Origin: Acidobacteriaceae bacterium TAA 166
GTDB lineage: Bacteria > Acidobacteriota > Terriglobia > Terriglobales > Acidobacteriaceae
Length of the DNA: 64,000 nucleotides
Reading direction: 5' to 3'
Assembly (NCBI GenBank): GCA_000421065.1
Contig: ATWD01000001.1
Span: 3,092,001-3,156,000 of the forward strand
Under the pieces are notes generated by a model. That model searched no databases. It worked only from the letters and a program-made list of their open reading frames with translations, and was not told the origin of the DNA. Positions 52,648 to 61,121 of the stretch are shown here, one piece after another. The position numbers and the translations under genes were made by a program. Position 1 is the first letter of the stretch, and each line of letters opens with the position of its first letter.

Positions 52648-55600
52648 TCTTCGCGCACCGGAATGCGATGCTTGCCTTCGAAGGTCGCATACACCACAGG
52701 CACGAGAATCAAGGTAAGCAGCGTCGAGCTGAGCAGGCCGCCGATCACCACAATCGCCAGAGGTCGCTGAATCTCCGAGCCCGCACCATGGGAGAACAAA
52801 AAGGGGACCAGGCCCAGCGCCGCAACGGTGGCCGTCATCATTACAGGACGGAACCTCAGCCGTGCACCCTCGCGTACGGCCTCGTCCTGCGAGAGCCCCT
52901 CATCACGCAGCTTGCGAATGTAGGAGACCAGCACCACGCCGTTCAACACGGCGATTCCCCAAAGCGCGATAAAGCCGACCGATGCGGGAACCGACAGATA
53001 CTCGCCCGAGAGGAACAGGCCCAGAACGCCGCCGATCGACGCCAGAGGAAGCACCGTAATGATCAGCGCGGCAAAACGCACCGAGTGAAACAGGATGAAG
53101 AGAAGGAAGAAGATCGCTCCAATCGTGATGGGAACGATAATCATCAGATGGCGCATCGCCCGTTCCATGTTGTGGAACTGGCCGCCCCACTCGAGGGAAT
53201 AGCCGGAGGGTAGCTTCACCTGCTGCCCGACCTTCTGCTGCAGCTCCTTGACGTAGCCTCCAAGATCGCGATTCTGCACATTGATGCCCACAACAATGCG
53301 CCGCTTCGCCATGCTGCGATTGATCAGCGCCGGGCCTTCTTTCACGGTGACGCGCGCCAGGTTATCGAGAGGAATACGCGGTCCGTCAGGCGAGCTGATC
53401 TGCAGCTCGCGAATATCCGGAACACTGTCGCGAAGCGTCTGCGGCAGACGAACTACCGCCTGAAATCGTCGCTCACCTTCGTAGATCTCCGTCGCGGACT
53501 TGCCCGCAATCGCCGTCTCGATGACATCGTTTACATCCGCGGCGTTCAATCCGAAACGGGCAATCGCGCGCCGATCGATATCGATGTTGAGATACTGCTG
53601 CCCTCCCACGCGATCGACGCGGGTATCCTGTGTGCCTTGAATGCCAGAGGCGACGCGAGCGATCTCCCGCGCCTTCTCCACCAACACGTCGAGATCGTCT
53701 CCATAAAGCATGACCGCAATGTCAGCCCGAACGCCCGAGACCATCTCGTCGACGCGGTCGGAGATCGGTTGCGACATCACCAGATTAATCCCCGGGATTG
53801 CGCCCAGCTTCTCGCGCATCTCATCGGCAATCTTCTCCTGCGTCATGCCGCTCGGCCGATCATCGATTGGAGTCAACGAGGCGAGTACATCTGCCTCATT
53901 CGGTCCTGCCGGATCGGCCGGCGATTCGCCACGGCCCACGCGCGAGACGACGGTTTCCACTCCAGGCACTGTCTTCATGATCTTCTGCATCGCCATCTCC
54001 ATCCGGAGCGACTCATCGAGAGAGATATTCGGGACGCGGTCCGCATTCGGCGAGAGCGTTCCCTCGGCCATCTCGGGGATGAAGGCCGTGCCGAGAAAAG
54101 GGAAGAGGCACAGCGCGAAGAGGAATAGTGCGATGACGCTCGCGACGGTGAGCTTCCGGTGCGAGAGCGCCCAGTTGAGCATCGCGCTGTAAGGCCGACG
54201 CAGAATGCGTACCAGCCGCGTATCCTCCTCCGAGCCTCCGCGAAGAAGATAGGTGCAAAGAACCGGCGAAAGCGTAAGAGACAGCAGAAGAGAGATGCCC
54301 AGCGCAATGGCGATCGTGTAGGCGAGGGGTGCAAACATCTTGCCTTCCATTCCCTCGAGCGTCATCAGGGGTAGGAACACGAGAATGATGATGGTGACGC
54401 CAAACAGCACCGGTGTCGCAACCTCGCTTACTGCATCCAGAACGACGCGCATCTTGCCCTGGACCGACGCGACTTCATGGCCGTGATGCCGCGCATGGCT
54501 GAGCTTCGCGAAGACGTTCTCGACGACGACCACCGAGCCGTCCACCATCAACCCAATTGCAATGGCCAGTCCGCCCAGAGACATAAGATTTGCCGAAAGC
54601 TCGATCTTGTTCATTACCAGGAAGGTCAGCAGAGGAGTCAGCAAAAGCGTTGCGCTCACAATCAGGCTGGATCGCAGGTCTCCAAGAAAGAGCACGAGCA
54701 CGACGATGACAAAGACGATGCCCTCACCCAGAACCTCCGTGACCGTGTGGATTGCAGCATCGACCAGCTGCGAGCGATCGTAGTAAGGAGTAATCTGAAG
54801 GCCGCCTGGGATCATGTGCCCGGAGTTGATCTCCGCAACCCTCTGCTTGACGCGGCTGACGATCTCCTTCGCATTTCCTCCCGACGTCATCAGCACCACG
54901 CCGCCGACGGATTCGGTGTAGCCGTTCTTGATCATCGCGCCATAACGCACCTCGGTCCCGATGCGAACCTCCGCCACATCGCGGATGTACACCGGCGTCG
55001 CTCCCGACTCCTTCACGACAATGCCGCGAATGTCATCGAGATCGCGAATCAGCCCGACAGAGCGGATCAGATATTGCTCTGCATGCTGCGGCAGAATACC
55101 CCCGCCGGCATTGGCGTTGTTGCTCGCCAGGGCATTGCGGACATCCTGAATCGTCAGGTTGTAATAGCGCAGCTTCTGCGGATCGACCAGCGTCTCGTAC
55201 TGCTTGACGTAGCCGCCCGTCGAGTTGATCTCAGCGACGCCCGAGATCGAGCGCAGCAGCGGACGCACCACCCAGTCCTGCACCGTCCGCCGCTCGATCA
55301 ACTCATCCCTCGTCAGTGGACGCTTGCCATCGCCTGGCCGCTCCAAGGTGTACTGGTAGACCTCGCCGAGCGCATTCGTGATCGGGCCGAGAATGGGAGT
55401 GACGCCCTCCGGCATACGATCGCGCAGCTCGTTCAAGCGCTCCGAGACCATCTGACGCTCAAGGTAAAGATTCCGTCCGTCTTCAAAGACCAGGGTGATC
55501 AACGAGAGGCCCGGCTTGTTGAGCGAACGCATATCGGTCATGCCGGGAAGGCCCGTCATGGCAATCTCGACCGGAATCGTGATGAAGCGCTCTACCTCTT

Positions 55601-55775
55601 CGGGAGACTTTCCCGGAGCCTCGGTCGCGATCTGAACCTGAACATTGGTGACGTCGGGAAACGCGTCCACCGACAAGCGCTGTGCCGCATTGATGCCGAA
55701 GCAAAGCAGGATCAGCGCGACCACCACCAGGATCAGCCGATGCTTCAGGGCGCCATGAACGATGGCTTCGATCAT
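52629..55775 (-). CDS. Heavy-metal efflux RND transporter (CzcA/CusA family)
   Basis: A 1048-residue inner-membrane proton-driven pump. The start MIEAIVHGALKHRLILVVVA and the HME blocks VDAFPDVTNVQVQIATEAPG, PGKSPEEVERFITIPVEIAM, TGLPGMTDMRSLNKPGLSLI are clear. In TM4 the proton-relay/selectivity motif reads AIAIGLMVDGSVVVVENVFA. It lacks the first Asp of the CzcA pattern (DFGxxxDGAxxxVEN) and is closer to the CusA pattern at the left (AIG), but keeps DG-x5-EN. Metal specificity therefore remains open. It is third in the operon after the outer-membrane and adaptor genes. Sigma-54 control is inferred from the upstream region. Confidence 0.95.
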   Translation of the reverse strand: MIEAIVHGALKHRLILVVVALILLCFGINAAQRLSVDAFPDVTNVQVQIATEAPGKSPEEVERFITIPVEIAMTGLPGMTDMRSLNKPGLSLITLVFEDGRNLYLERQMVSERLNELRDRMPEGVTPILGPITNALGEVYQYTLERPGDGKRPLTRDELIERRTVQDWVVRPLLRSISGVAEINSTGGYVKQYETLVDPQKLRYYNLTIQDVRNALASNNANAGGGILPQHAEQYLIRSVGLIRDLDDIRGIVVKESGATPVYIRDVAEVRIGTEVRYGAMIKNGYTESVGGVVLMTSGGNAKEIVSRVKQRVAEINSGHMIPGGLQITPYYDRSQLVDAAIHTVTEVLGEGIVFVIVVLVLFLGDLRSSLIVSATLLLTPLLTFLVMNKIELSANLMSLGGLAIAIGLMVDGSVVVVENVFAKLSHARHHGHEVASVQGKMRVVLDAVSEVATPVLFGVTIIILVFLPLMTLEGMEGKMFAPLAYTIAIALGISLLLSLTLSPVLCTYLLRGGSEEDTRLVRILRRPYSAMLNWALSHRKLTVASVIALFLFALCLFPFLGTAFIPEMAEGTLSPNADRVPNISLDESLRMEMAMQKIMKTVPGVETVVSRVGRGESPADPAGPNEADVLASLTPIDDRPSGMTQEKIADEMREKLGAIPGINLVMSQPISDRVDEMVSGVRADIAVMLYGDDLDVLVEKAREIARVASGIQGTQDTRVDRVGGQQYLNIDIDRRAIARFGLNAADVNDVIETAIAGKSATEIYEGERRFQAVVRLPQTLRDSVPDIRELQISSPDGPRIPLDNLARVTVKEGPALINRSMAKRRIVVGINVQNRDLGGYVKELQQKVGQQVKLPSGYSLEWGGQFHNMERAMRHLMIIVPITIGAIFFLLFILFHSVRFAALIITVLPLASIGGVLGLFLSGEYLSVPASVGFIALWGIAVLNGVVLVSYIRKLRDEGLSQDEAVREGARLRFRPVMMTATVAALGLVPFLFSHGAGSEIQRPLAIVVIGGLLSSTLLTLILVPVVYATFEGKHRIPVREDQNLPA

Positions 55776-55777
55776 CG

Positions 55778-56956
55778 CTATTGGCCTCCCTTGATGGCGT
55801 TCTGCTTGCGCTGATTGTTCAGGTGGAAGGCGCCGTCCAGAACGATCTTCTCGCCGGGACTGACGCCGCTATCGAGCACGCGCTTGTCGCCGTTCTCCAT
55901 CCCCAGCGAGACCTCGCGCAGCAGGAACTTCGTGGGCTCGGTCTGAACGAAGACATAGTCCTTGTTCTCCTCACGGACCACAGCCGTCGAGGGAACCGTC
56001 ATCCTCTTCTCGGTGTTGTCGAGAAAGGTCATTCCCGCCAGCATGGCCGGCTTGAAGACTCCCTTAGAATTCGGAAGATCCATGCGAACCTGCACCGTGC
56101 GGGTCGCCGGGTCGACGATCGGCGCAACGTAAGAGAGTTGTCCCTCGATATGCTGCTCCGGCAGAGCCGGAATCCTGACCGTGACCTTCATCCCGCGATG
56201 TAAACGGCCCGCACTCTCCTCCGGAACATCGGCCACAAGCCAGACGTTCGAGAGATCGGCCACCATAAATGCGACCTCGGCCGGCTGCACGATCTGCCCA
56301 AGCGTTACCTTGCGTTCAAGCACCGTACCGCCGATCGTCGAAAGAATCGGATATTCCGCATTGAGCTGGCGCGTCGATTCCAGCTGATGAATCGATCCAT
56401 CCGACATGCCGAGTCCGCGAAGCTGCGTCCGAAAAGCGGCCGCCTCGGCCGTCGCCTGCAGAAGTTCGGCGCGCCTACGCTCCAGCTCCGCGCGGCCCAT
56501 CACATCGGCCTTCACCAGCTGCTCCGCGCGCGAGGTCGCCTGCTCGGCCAGCTTCTCCTGCGAGTAGGCCTTGATGAATGAGAACTGTGTGTCGGAGAGG
56601 TCCGTGCTGTGCAGAGTCGCCATCGCCGCTCCACGGCGAATGTTCTGGCCCTCCAGCACCAGCAGTCGAATGATGCGTCCCGCGACGGGCGATCCGATGC
56701 GGGCAATCCGGCTCGCATCCGTCTCGATTCGAGCCGAAACTTGCAACGAACCTGCAACATCCCGTTCCACCGGTTCTCCGACCTTGAGCTGCTTCGCCAG
56801 GTCGGGCGTAACCGAGATCGCGGCCTGATCCTCCGCGGCCTGGGGCTCGGGGACCGTCGTTGGCACCGTCTTCTTACAACCCGCAACAGGCCACAAAAAC
56901 GCGGCGGATACCAGGGTCAGGCAGGCAAGCGAGCGTGAACGCTTCATGGTCTTCAA
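55778..56956 (-). CDS. RND periplasmic adaptor lipoprotein (CzcB/CusB-like)
   Basis: A 392-residue membrane-fusion protein. Lipobox LVSAAFLWPVAGC (Cys27). Domains in order are the beta-barrel/lipoyl start SLQVSARIETDASRIARIGS, the lipoyl half VAGRIIRLLVLEGQNIRRGA, a helical hairpin (about 115-205), the second lipoyl half STIGGTVLERKVTLGQIVQP, then the barrel and membrane-proximal parts VWLVADVPEESAGRLHRGMK and GVSPGEKIVLDGAFHLNNQR. It links the RND pump to the outer-membrane channel. Its start overlaps the upstream gene by 4 nt (ATGA). Confidence 0.94.
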   Translation of the reverse strand: MKTMKRSRSLACLTLVSAAFLWPVAGCKKTVPTTVPEPQAAEDQAAISVTPDLAKQLKVGEPVERDVAGSLQVSARIETDASRIARIGSPVAGRIIRLLVLEGQNIRRGAAMATLHSTDLSDTQFSFIKAYSQEKLAEQATSRAEQLVKADVMGRAELERRRAELLQATAEAAAFRTQLRGLGMSDGSIHQLESTRQLNAEYPILSTIGGTVLERKVTLGQIVQPAEVAFMVADLSNVWLVADVPEESAGRLHRGMKVTVRIPALPEQHIEGQLSYVAPIVDPATRTVQVRMDLPNSKGVFKPAMLAGMTFLDNTEKRMTVPSTAVVREENKDYVFVQTEPTKFLLREVSLGMENGDKRVLDSGVSPGEKIVLDGAFHLNNQRKQNAIKGGQ

Positions 56957-58257
56957 TGCTTTTCTCCAGAGGGAACAACGCCCAGTTCTTCAAGATCGAC
57001 CAGCGCGGACTGGCGCTCAAAGCGAGCATCCAGCAGGTCGCCGCGAACGCTCTGCAGCACACGCTGCGCGTCCAGCACCTCGACGATTCCGCGTTCGCCG
57101 TAGCGATAGGCAGCCATCGCCGCATCCACGGCGCTCTCGGCCTCATGCAGTGAGCCCGCTTCAAGCGAAGCTGCCTGCTGATCCGCAAGCTGATAGCTCT
57201 CATAAGCGCGCTCCAACGCCGAGGTCAGCTCCAGCTGGCGTTGATTGCGGATCGCCGCCGACTGCCGGACCGCGGCCCGCGTATCCGCGATCTGTCCACG
57301 CCTTCGGTCCCACAGCGGAAGGGGCACATTGACGCCCAGCCTCCAGAAGGTAAGGTCCGGCTGCCTCTCCCATTCGCCGTAGAACGTAGGCTGCGGCACG
57401 CGAAGCGATCGCTGATGTTCGAGCTCCGTCTCGGCCTGCTCGATCGCCGTGTTGGCTTCGGCGACCACGGGATGGTTCTTGAGAACCTGCGCACGAAGCT
57501 CTGCAATAGGACCCAGCCGCACAGGTGGCTCAAGATCGCCCACCGGATCGATAGCGATATCCGGCGACGCAGCGATCCCAGACCGTAGCAGGGCAATCGC
57601 ATTGGCAAGATTGATCTGTGCGCTCCGCACCGCGAAGTTCGCCCGCGCCAGCTCGGCCTCGGCGCGCGTCAGCTCCAGACGCCCCTTCTCTCCCACCTGC
57701 ACCTCGACCTCAACGCGATTGCGGAGATCCTGTACCAGAGCAAGATTGGCGCGCGCGTACTCAACCTCATGCTTCCATCGCAGAGCCTCATAAAAGGCGT
57801 GTTTCACATCCGCGGTTACAGAGAGACGCTCCGTGTCTCGCTGGTAGCTCTGTCCCGTGCGGCCAAGATCGGCAACCCTGCGACGCAGCTCCCGCTCATG
57901 CGGAACCTCGACCGTCTGGGAGGCGGAATAATGCTGCAACAACCCAGGCACGCCCGGCGTCGCAATATTCCTCGCGCTCTGCTTGCCTGCATAAAACTCA
58001 ACCTGCGGATTGGTGTAAGCGCGTGCCATCCGGGTTCCGGCAACCGCACGATCCAGCTGCGCATTCGCGACGTGCAGACGGGGACTATCGTCCTCGGCCA
58101 TCTTCAGAGCGTCTGCCAATGTAAGTGGCGTCAACAGATGTTCCTCCGCGGATGCGTCAGCGAGAGCAGGCGGCGGAGCACCGCCGGCTCCGGATTGCTG
58201 CGCCGGGGAGCCATGCAGAGAGAACAGCAAAATGGGAAGAAGCCATCGCAAGGACAC
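56953..58257 (-). CDS. Outer-membrane efflux protein (CzcC/TolC-like)
   Basis: A 434-residue channel protein. Signal LRWLLPILLFSLHGSPAQ, then two OEP repeats: LTLADALKMAEDDSPRLHVA with LDRAVAGTRMARAYTNPQVE, and LRAQVLKNHPVVAEANTAIE, with long helices typical of TolC. VNVPLPLWDRRRGQIADTRA is characteristic of CzcC. The GTG at 58257 lies only a few bases after the transcription start predicted from the -24/-12 box, so the real start may be the TTG at 58251. First gene of the efflux operon. Confidence 0.92.
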   Translation of the reverse strand: MSLRWLLPILLFSLHGSPAQQSGAGGAPPPALADASAEEHLLTPLTLADALKMAEDDSPRLHVANAQLDRAVAGTRMARAYTNPQVEFYAGKQSARNIATPGVPGLLQHYSASQTVEVPHERELRRRVADLGRTGQSYQRDTERLSVTADVKHAFYEALRWKHEVEYARANLALVQDLRNRVEVEVQVGEKGRLELTRAEAELARANFAVRSAQINLANAIALLRSGIAASPDIAIDPVGDLEPPVRLGPIAELRAQVLKNHPVVAEANTAIEQAETELEHQRSLRVPQPTFYGEWERQPDLTFWRLGVNVPLPLWDRRRGQIADTRAAVRQSAAIRNQRQLELTSALERAYESYQLADQQAASLEAGSLHEAESAVDAAMAAYRYGERGIVEVLDAQRVLQSVRGDLLDARFERQSALVDLEELGVVPSGEKH

Positions 58258-58269
58258 AAAGGCTGGAAA

Positions 58270-58286
58270 TGCAATCGAGCGGCCAA
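58270..58286 (-). promoter_or_regulatory. Sigma-54 promoter of the efflux operon
   Basis: On the minus strand it reads TTGGCCGCTCGATTGCA: GG (-24) and GC (-12) are exactly 10 bp apart, with TTGGC and TTGCA matching the consensus TTGGCACG-N4-TTGCA. It points toward the gene at 58257. Confidence 0.72.
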
Positions 58287-58326
58287 AGAGAAAACTCCCG
58301 TATTGACCGTATCTTCCGCATCAGAG

Positions 58327-58376
58327 CTGTCCCTTTTGGTACAGTTCACAACTCCGGTCTGTCCCCTATGGTCCAG
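58327..58376. promoter_or_regulatory. Two tandem enhancer sites for the NtrC-type regulator
   Basis: CTGTCCCTTTTGGTACAG (58327-58344) and CTGTCCCCTATGGTCCAG (58359-58376) are imperfect palindromes of 18 bp, consensus CTGTCCC-N4-GGTMCAG, 32 bp centre to centre (three helical turns). Both lie about 80 bp from each of the two flanking -24/-12 boxes. Confidence 0.72.
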
Positions 58377-58415
58377 AAAGTTGAGAAGGCTTCTCTTCTT
58401 TCAGCGCTTACCGAA

Positions 58416-58431
58416 TGGTGAGGAAATTGCA
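58416..58431 (+). promoter_or_regulatory. Sigma-54 promoter of the kinase/regulator operon
   Basis: TGGTGAGGAAATTGCA: GG and GC again exactly 10 bp apart, TTGCA kept, TGGC changed to TGGT. It points toward the kinase gene; the predicted transcript start is near 58443. Confidence 0.6.
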
Positions 58432-58506
58432 TCGCTCGCCTCCATGCAGTCCTGGTTCTCCCCCGTGCTCTCGTCCCCCGGCCCTTCTCCATGGATGGAG
58501 CGCGCG

Positions 58507-59655
58507 ATGACGGCTGCGTGGGACAATAAGCAGATGGCACCTGCGCCAACATCCCGCTCCATGCTGCGATCTTCGCGCGTGAAGGCGGCCGCAATCGCGG
58601 GGATGATCGCATTGCTGGCGGCCGCAACATGGTTCACCCCACCCCACGCAATCGAGCTGCACAACGTGCTGCATCATCTGAACTTTCTTCCGTTCATGAT
58701 GGCGGGCATGATCTTCGGATGGCGTGGAGCCGCGAAGGCCATCGCCTTCAGCGCGCTCATCCAGGCTCCCGTCATCGCCCGGCACTGGTCCCGCTGGCCC
58801 ATGGATGCGAAGGATCAGATCCTCGAGTTCAGCATCTTTGCCAGCGCCGGCGTCATCGCCGGCCTGCTCTCCGACCGCGAGCGTATTCAGCGCATGAAGG
58901 TCGAATCCACCAAACGCGAGCTCGAAGACGTCTATACCGAGCTGCGCGAAAATGTGGAGAAGATGAAGAAGACCGAGCGGCTCTCCGCCGCCGGTCAACT
59001 GGCCGCCAGCCTCGCGCACGAGATTCGCAATCCACTCGCCAGCATCTCCGGCGCCGCGGGAATTCTCAAGCGCGGCAACGCCTCCACCGGCAATCAGCAG
59101 GAGTGTCTCGGAATCCTCGAGAAGGAGTCGCAGCGCCTCAACAAGCTGCTCACCAACTTTCTCGACTTTGCCCGCCCCCGTCTGCCGCGCTATCAACGCT
59201 GCGATCCCGGTGCGATCATCCGCTCCGTCATCGTCCTCGCGCGTCACACCGCCATTCGCCAGCAGGTCGAGGTCCTCGACGAGCTTCCCCAGCGGCTTCC
59301 CGCACTCGACTGCGATGGCGAACAGATGAAGCAGGTGCTGCTTAACGTCCTGCTCAACGCCATCCAGGCCACCCAGAGCGGAGGCTGCGTCATCGTAAGA
59401 GCCCTCGCGACCGGCGCGAATCTCTCCATCGAGGTCCGAGACGAGGGCTGTGGAATGTCCTTCGCCGAGCTCGAAAAAATCTTCGAACCCTTCTTCACCA
59501 CCAAGGAGGCCGGGACCGGCCTCGGCCTGGCCGTCGCCGCCAACATCGTCGAGCAACACGGTGGCCTTATCCGCGCGGCCAACAACCCTGACCATGGCAT
59601 GACCTTTTACATCGAGCTTCCTCTCGAGCGCGCACAGAGAGCGGTTGCCTCATGA
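58507..59655 (+). CDS. Sensor histidine kinase (NtrB/ZraS-like)
   Basis: A 382-residue membrane kinase. Three hydrophobic segments lie in residues 25-122 (KAAAIAGMIALLAAATW; FLPFMMAGMIFGWRGAAKAI; FSIFASAGVIAGLL), then a coiled coil (124-158). The HisKA domain is RLSAAGQLAASLAHEIRNPL (His171). HATPase_c boxes are QVLLNVLLNAIQA (N), EVRDEGCGMS (G1), EPFFTTKEAGTGLGLAVAAN (F, G2). No PAS or large periplasmic sensor is present, so sensing may be intramembrane. ATG at 58507 is chosen for GGAG six bases upstream; it lies downstream of the predicted sigma-54 start. Overlaps the regulator gene by 4 nt. Confidence 0.93.
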   Translation: MTAAWDNKQMAPAPTSRSMLRSSRVKAAAIAGMIALLAAATWFTPPHAIELHNVLHHLNFLPFMMAGMIFGWRGAAKAIAFSALIQAPVIARHWSRWPMDAKDQILEFSIFASAGVIAGLLSDRERIQRMKVESTKRELEDVYTELRENVEKMKKTERLSAAGQLAASLAHEIRNPLASISGAAGILKRGNASTGNQQECLGILEKESQRLNKLLTNFLDFARPRLPRYQRCDPGAIIRSVIVLARHTAIRQQVEVLDELPQRLPALDCDGEQMKQVLLNVLLNAIQATQSGGCVIVRALATGANLSIEVRDEGCGMSFAELEKIFEPFFTTKEAGTGLGLAVAANIVEQHGGLIRAANNPDHGMTFYIELPLERAQRAVAS

Positions 59656-61019
59656 TCGGCAACAAAAAGATCCTCGTCGTCGATGACGACAGCAGCCTTC
59701 GCAAGGTGATGAAGATGCAGCTCGAGGAGGCCGGCTATCAGGTCACGCTCGCCTCCGATGGCGCCGAAGCCTACGACCTTATTCATGAGACCCGCCCGCA
59801 GCTCGTTATCAGCGACCTGAAGATGCCGACCAGCGGACTCGAGCTCATGCGTCGCATCGCCGAGGACGACATTCCGCCCACGCTGATCATCGTAACCGCC
59901 TTCGGCACCGTCGAGACCGCCGTCGAGGCCATGAAGCTCGGAGCCTACGACTACGTCACCAAGCCCCTGGACTTCGAAGAGCTCACGCTCGTCGTTCACC
60001 GCGCGATGGAGCGCCAGAACCTGCTCGACGAGGTGCGCAGCCTGCGCTCTGCGCTCGATCAGCGTTACGGCTTCGAAGGAATCATCGGCCGGGCCAAGGG
60101 GCTTCTTCGCGTGCTCGATCAGGCCTCGCGCGTCGCCCAGCGGGATACCACGGTCCTCATCCAGGGAGAGACCGGAACCGGCAAAGAGCTGCTCGCCCGC
60201 GCCATCCATCAGAACAGCCCGCGCAAGAGCCGTCCCTTCGTCACCATCAACTGCGGCTCCATCCCCAAGGAGCTGGTCGAGTCTGAGCTCTTCGGCTACA
60301 CCCGCGGAGCCTTCACCGGAGCCCACACCTCGCGCTCCGGTAAGATCGAGCTCGCCGACGGAGGCACGCTCTTCCTCGATGAGGTCGGCGAGCTTCCCCT
60401 CGACGCGCAGGTCAAGCTGCTCCGCGTCCTGCAGCAGGGAGAGATCGCCAAGATCGGCTCAACCGAGGTCGTTAAAGCCGACGTCCGCGTCGTAGCGGCC
60501 ACGCACCGCAACCTTCAGGCGATGATCGAAGATGGAGCCTTCCGCGAAGATCTCTACTACCGGCTCGCCGTCGTGCCTCTGCAGCTCCCACCCCTGCGGG
60601 AGCGAAGAGACGATCTCCCCGAGCTGGTGAAGCACCTCTTCAGCAAGGCAAAAGAGCGGCACAACATCGCCGATGTCGAGCTGTCCGCAGCCGTGGTGCA
60701 GCACCTCACGCGCTATCGCTGGCCGGGAAACGTCCGCGAGCTCGAGAATGTGCTTGAGCGCATGCTCGTCCTCTGCTCTTCCAACCTCATCACCGAGGTC
60801 GATCTCCCCGAAGAGATTCGCCGCGTTCCCCCCGACAGCTCGTCCTTCTGGATCGAGCTTCCGGAGGAAGGCATCAGCCTCGAAGCGGTTGAGCGCGAGC
60901 TGATCGTCCGGGCTCTTGAGAACGCCAAGGGCAATCAGACCCGCGCGGCAAAGTACCTCGATATCAGCCGAAGAACTCTCATCTATCGCATGGAGAAGTA
61001 CGGCCTGGCTCAGGAGTAA
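59652..61019 (+). CDS. Sigma-54-dependent response regulator (NtrC/ZraR family)
   Basis: A 455-residue activator. The receiver (1-120) has acidic DDD at 11-13, Asp55 in LVISDLKMP, and the Lys in YVTKPLDFEEL. The AAA+ domain (about 140-375) has Walker A GETGTGKELLARAIH, the sigma-54 contact loop GYTRGAFTGA, Walker B GGTLFLDEVGELP and RWPGNVRELENVLERML. The C-terminal Fis-type helix-turn-helix is NQTRAAKYLDISRRTLIYRM. ATGA overlap couples it to the kinase. It is the obvious binder of the two palindromes at 58327-58376 and so would control both itself and the efflux operon. Confidence 0.96.
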   Translation: MIGNKKILVVDDDSSLRKVMKMQLEEAGYQVTLASDGAEAYDLIHETRPQLVISDLKMPTSGLELMRRIAEDDIPPTLIIVTAFGTVETAVEAMKLGAYDYVTKPLDFEELTLVVHRAMERQNLLDEVRSLRSALDQRYGFEGIIGRAKGLLRVLDQASRVAQRDTTVLIQGETGTGKELLARAIHQNSPRKSRPFVTINCGSIPKELVESELFGYTRGAFTGAHTSRSGKIELADGGTLFLDEVGELPLDAQVKLLRVLQQGEIAKIGSTEVVKADVRVVAATHRNLQAMIEDGAFREDLYYRLAVVPLQLPPLRERRDDLPELVKHLFSKAKERHNIADVELSAAVVQHLTRYRWPGNVRELENVLERMLVLCSSNLITEVDLPEEIRRVPPDSSSFWIELPEEGISLEAVERELIVRALENAKGNQTRAAKYLDISRRTLIYRMEKYGLAQE

Positions 61020-61027
61020 AGGCTTGT

Positions 61028-61050
61028 GGCCGGCAGGCCATCGCCTTTCC
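61028..61050 (+). repeat. Dispersed palindromic repeat, right-end fragment
   Basis: GGCCGGCAGGCCATCGCCTT matches the right end of copy C (34,800s element) over 20 bases and continues TTCC. It starts 9 bp after the regulator stop codon. Confidence 0.65.
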
Positions 61051-61121
61051 TCCCGAATTGCGGGTTCGAATCTGTCGATACCACTCCCGGCAAAGCGGCA
61101 TGAAACAATCTCACTACGCCC

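Noticed and set aside
54477-55814. A 445-codon frame antisense to the RND pump gene
   Set aside because: Same reasoning: shadow of a certain gene, no motif.
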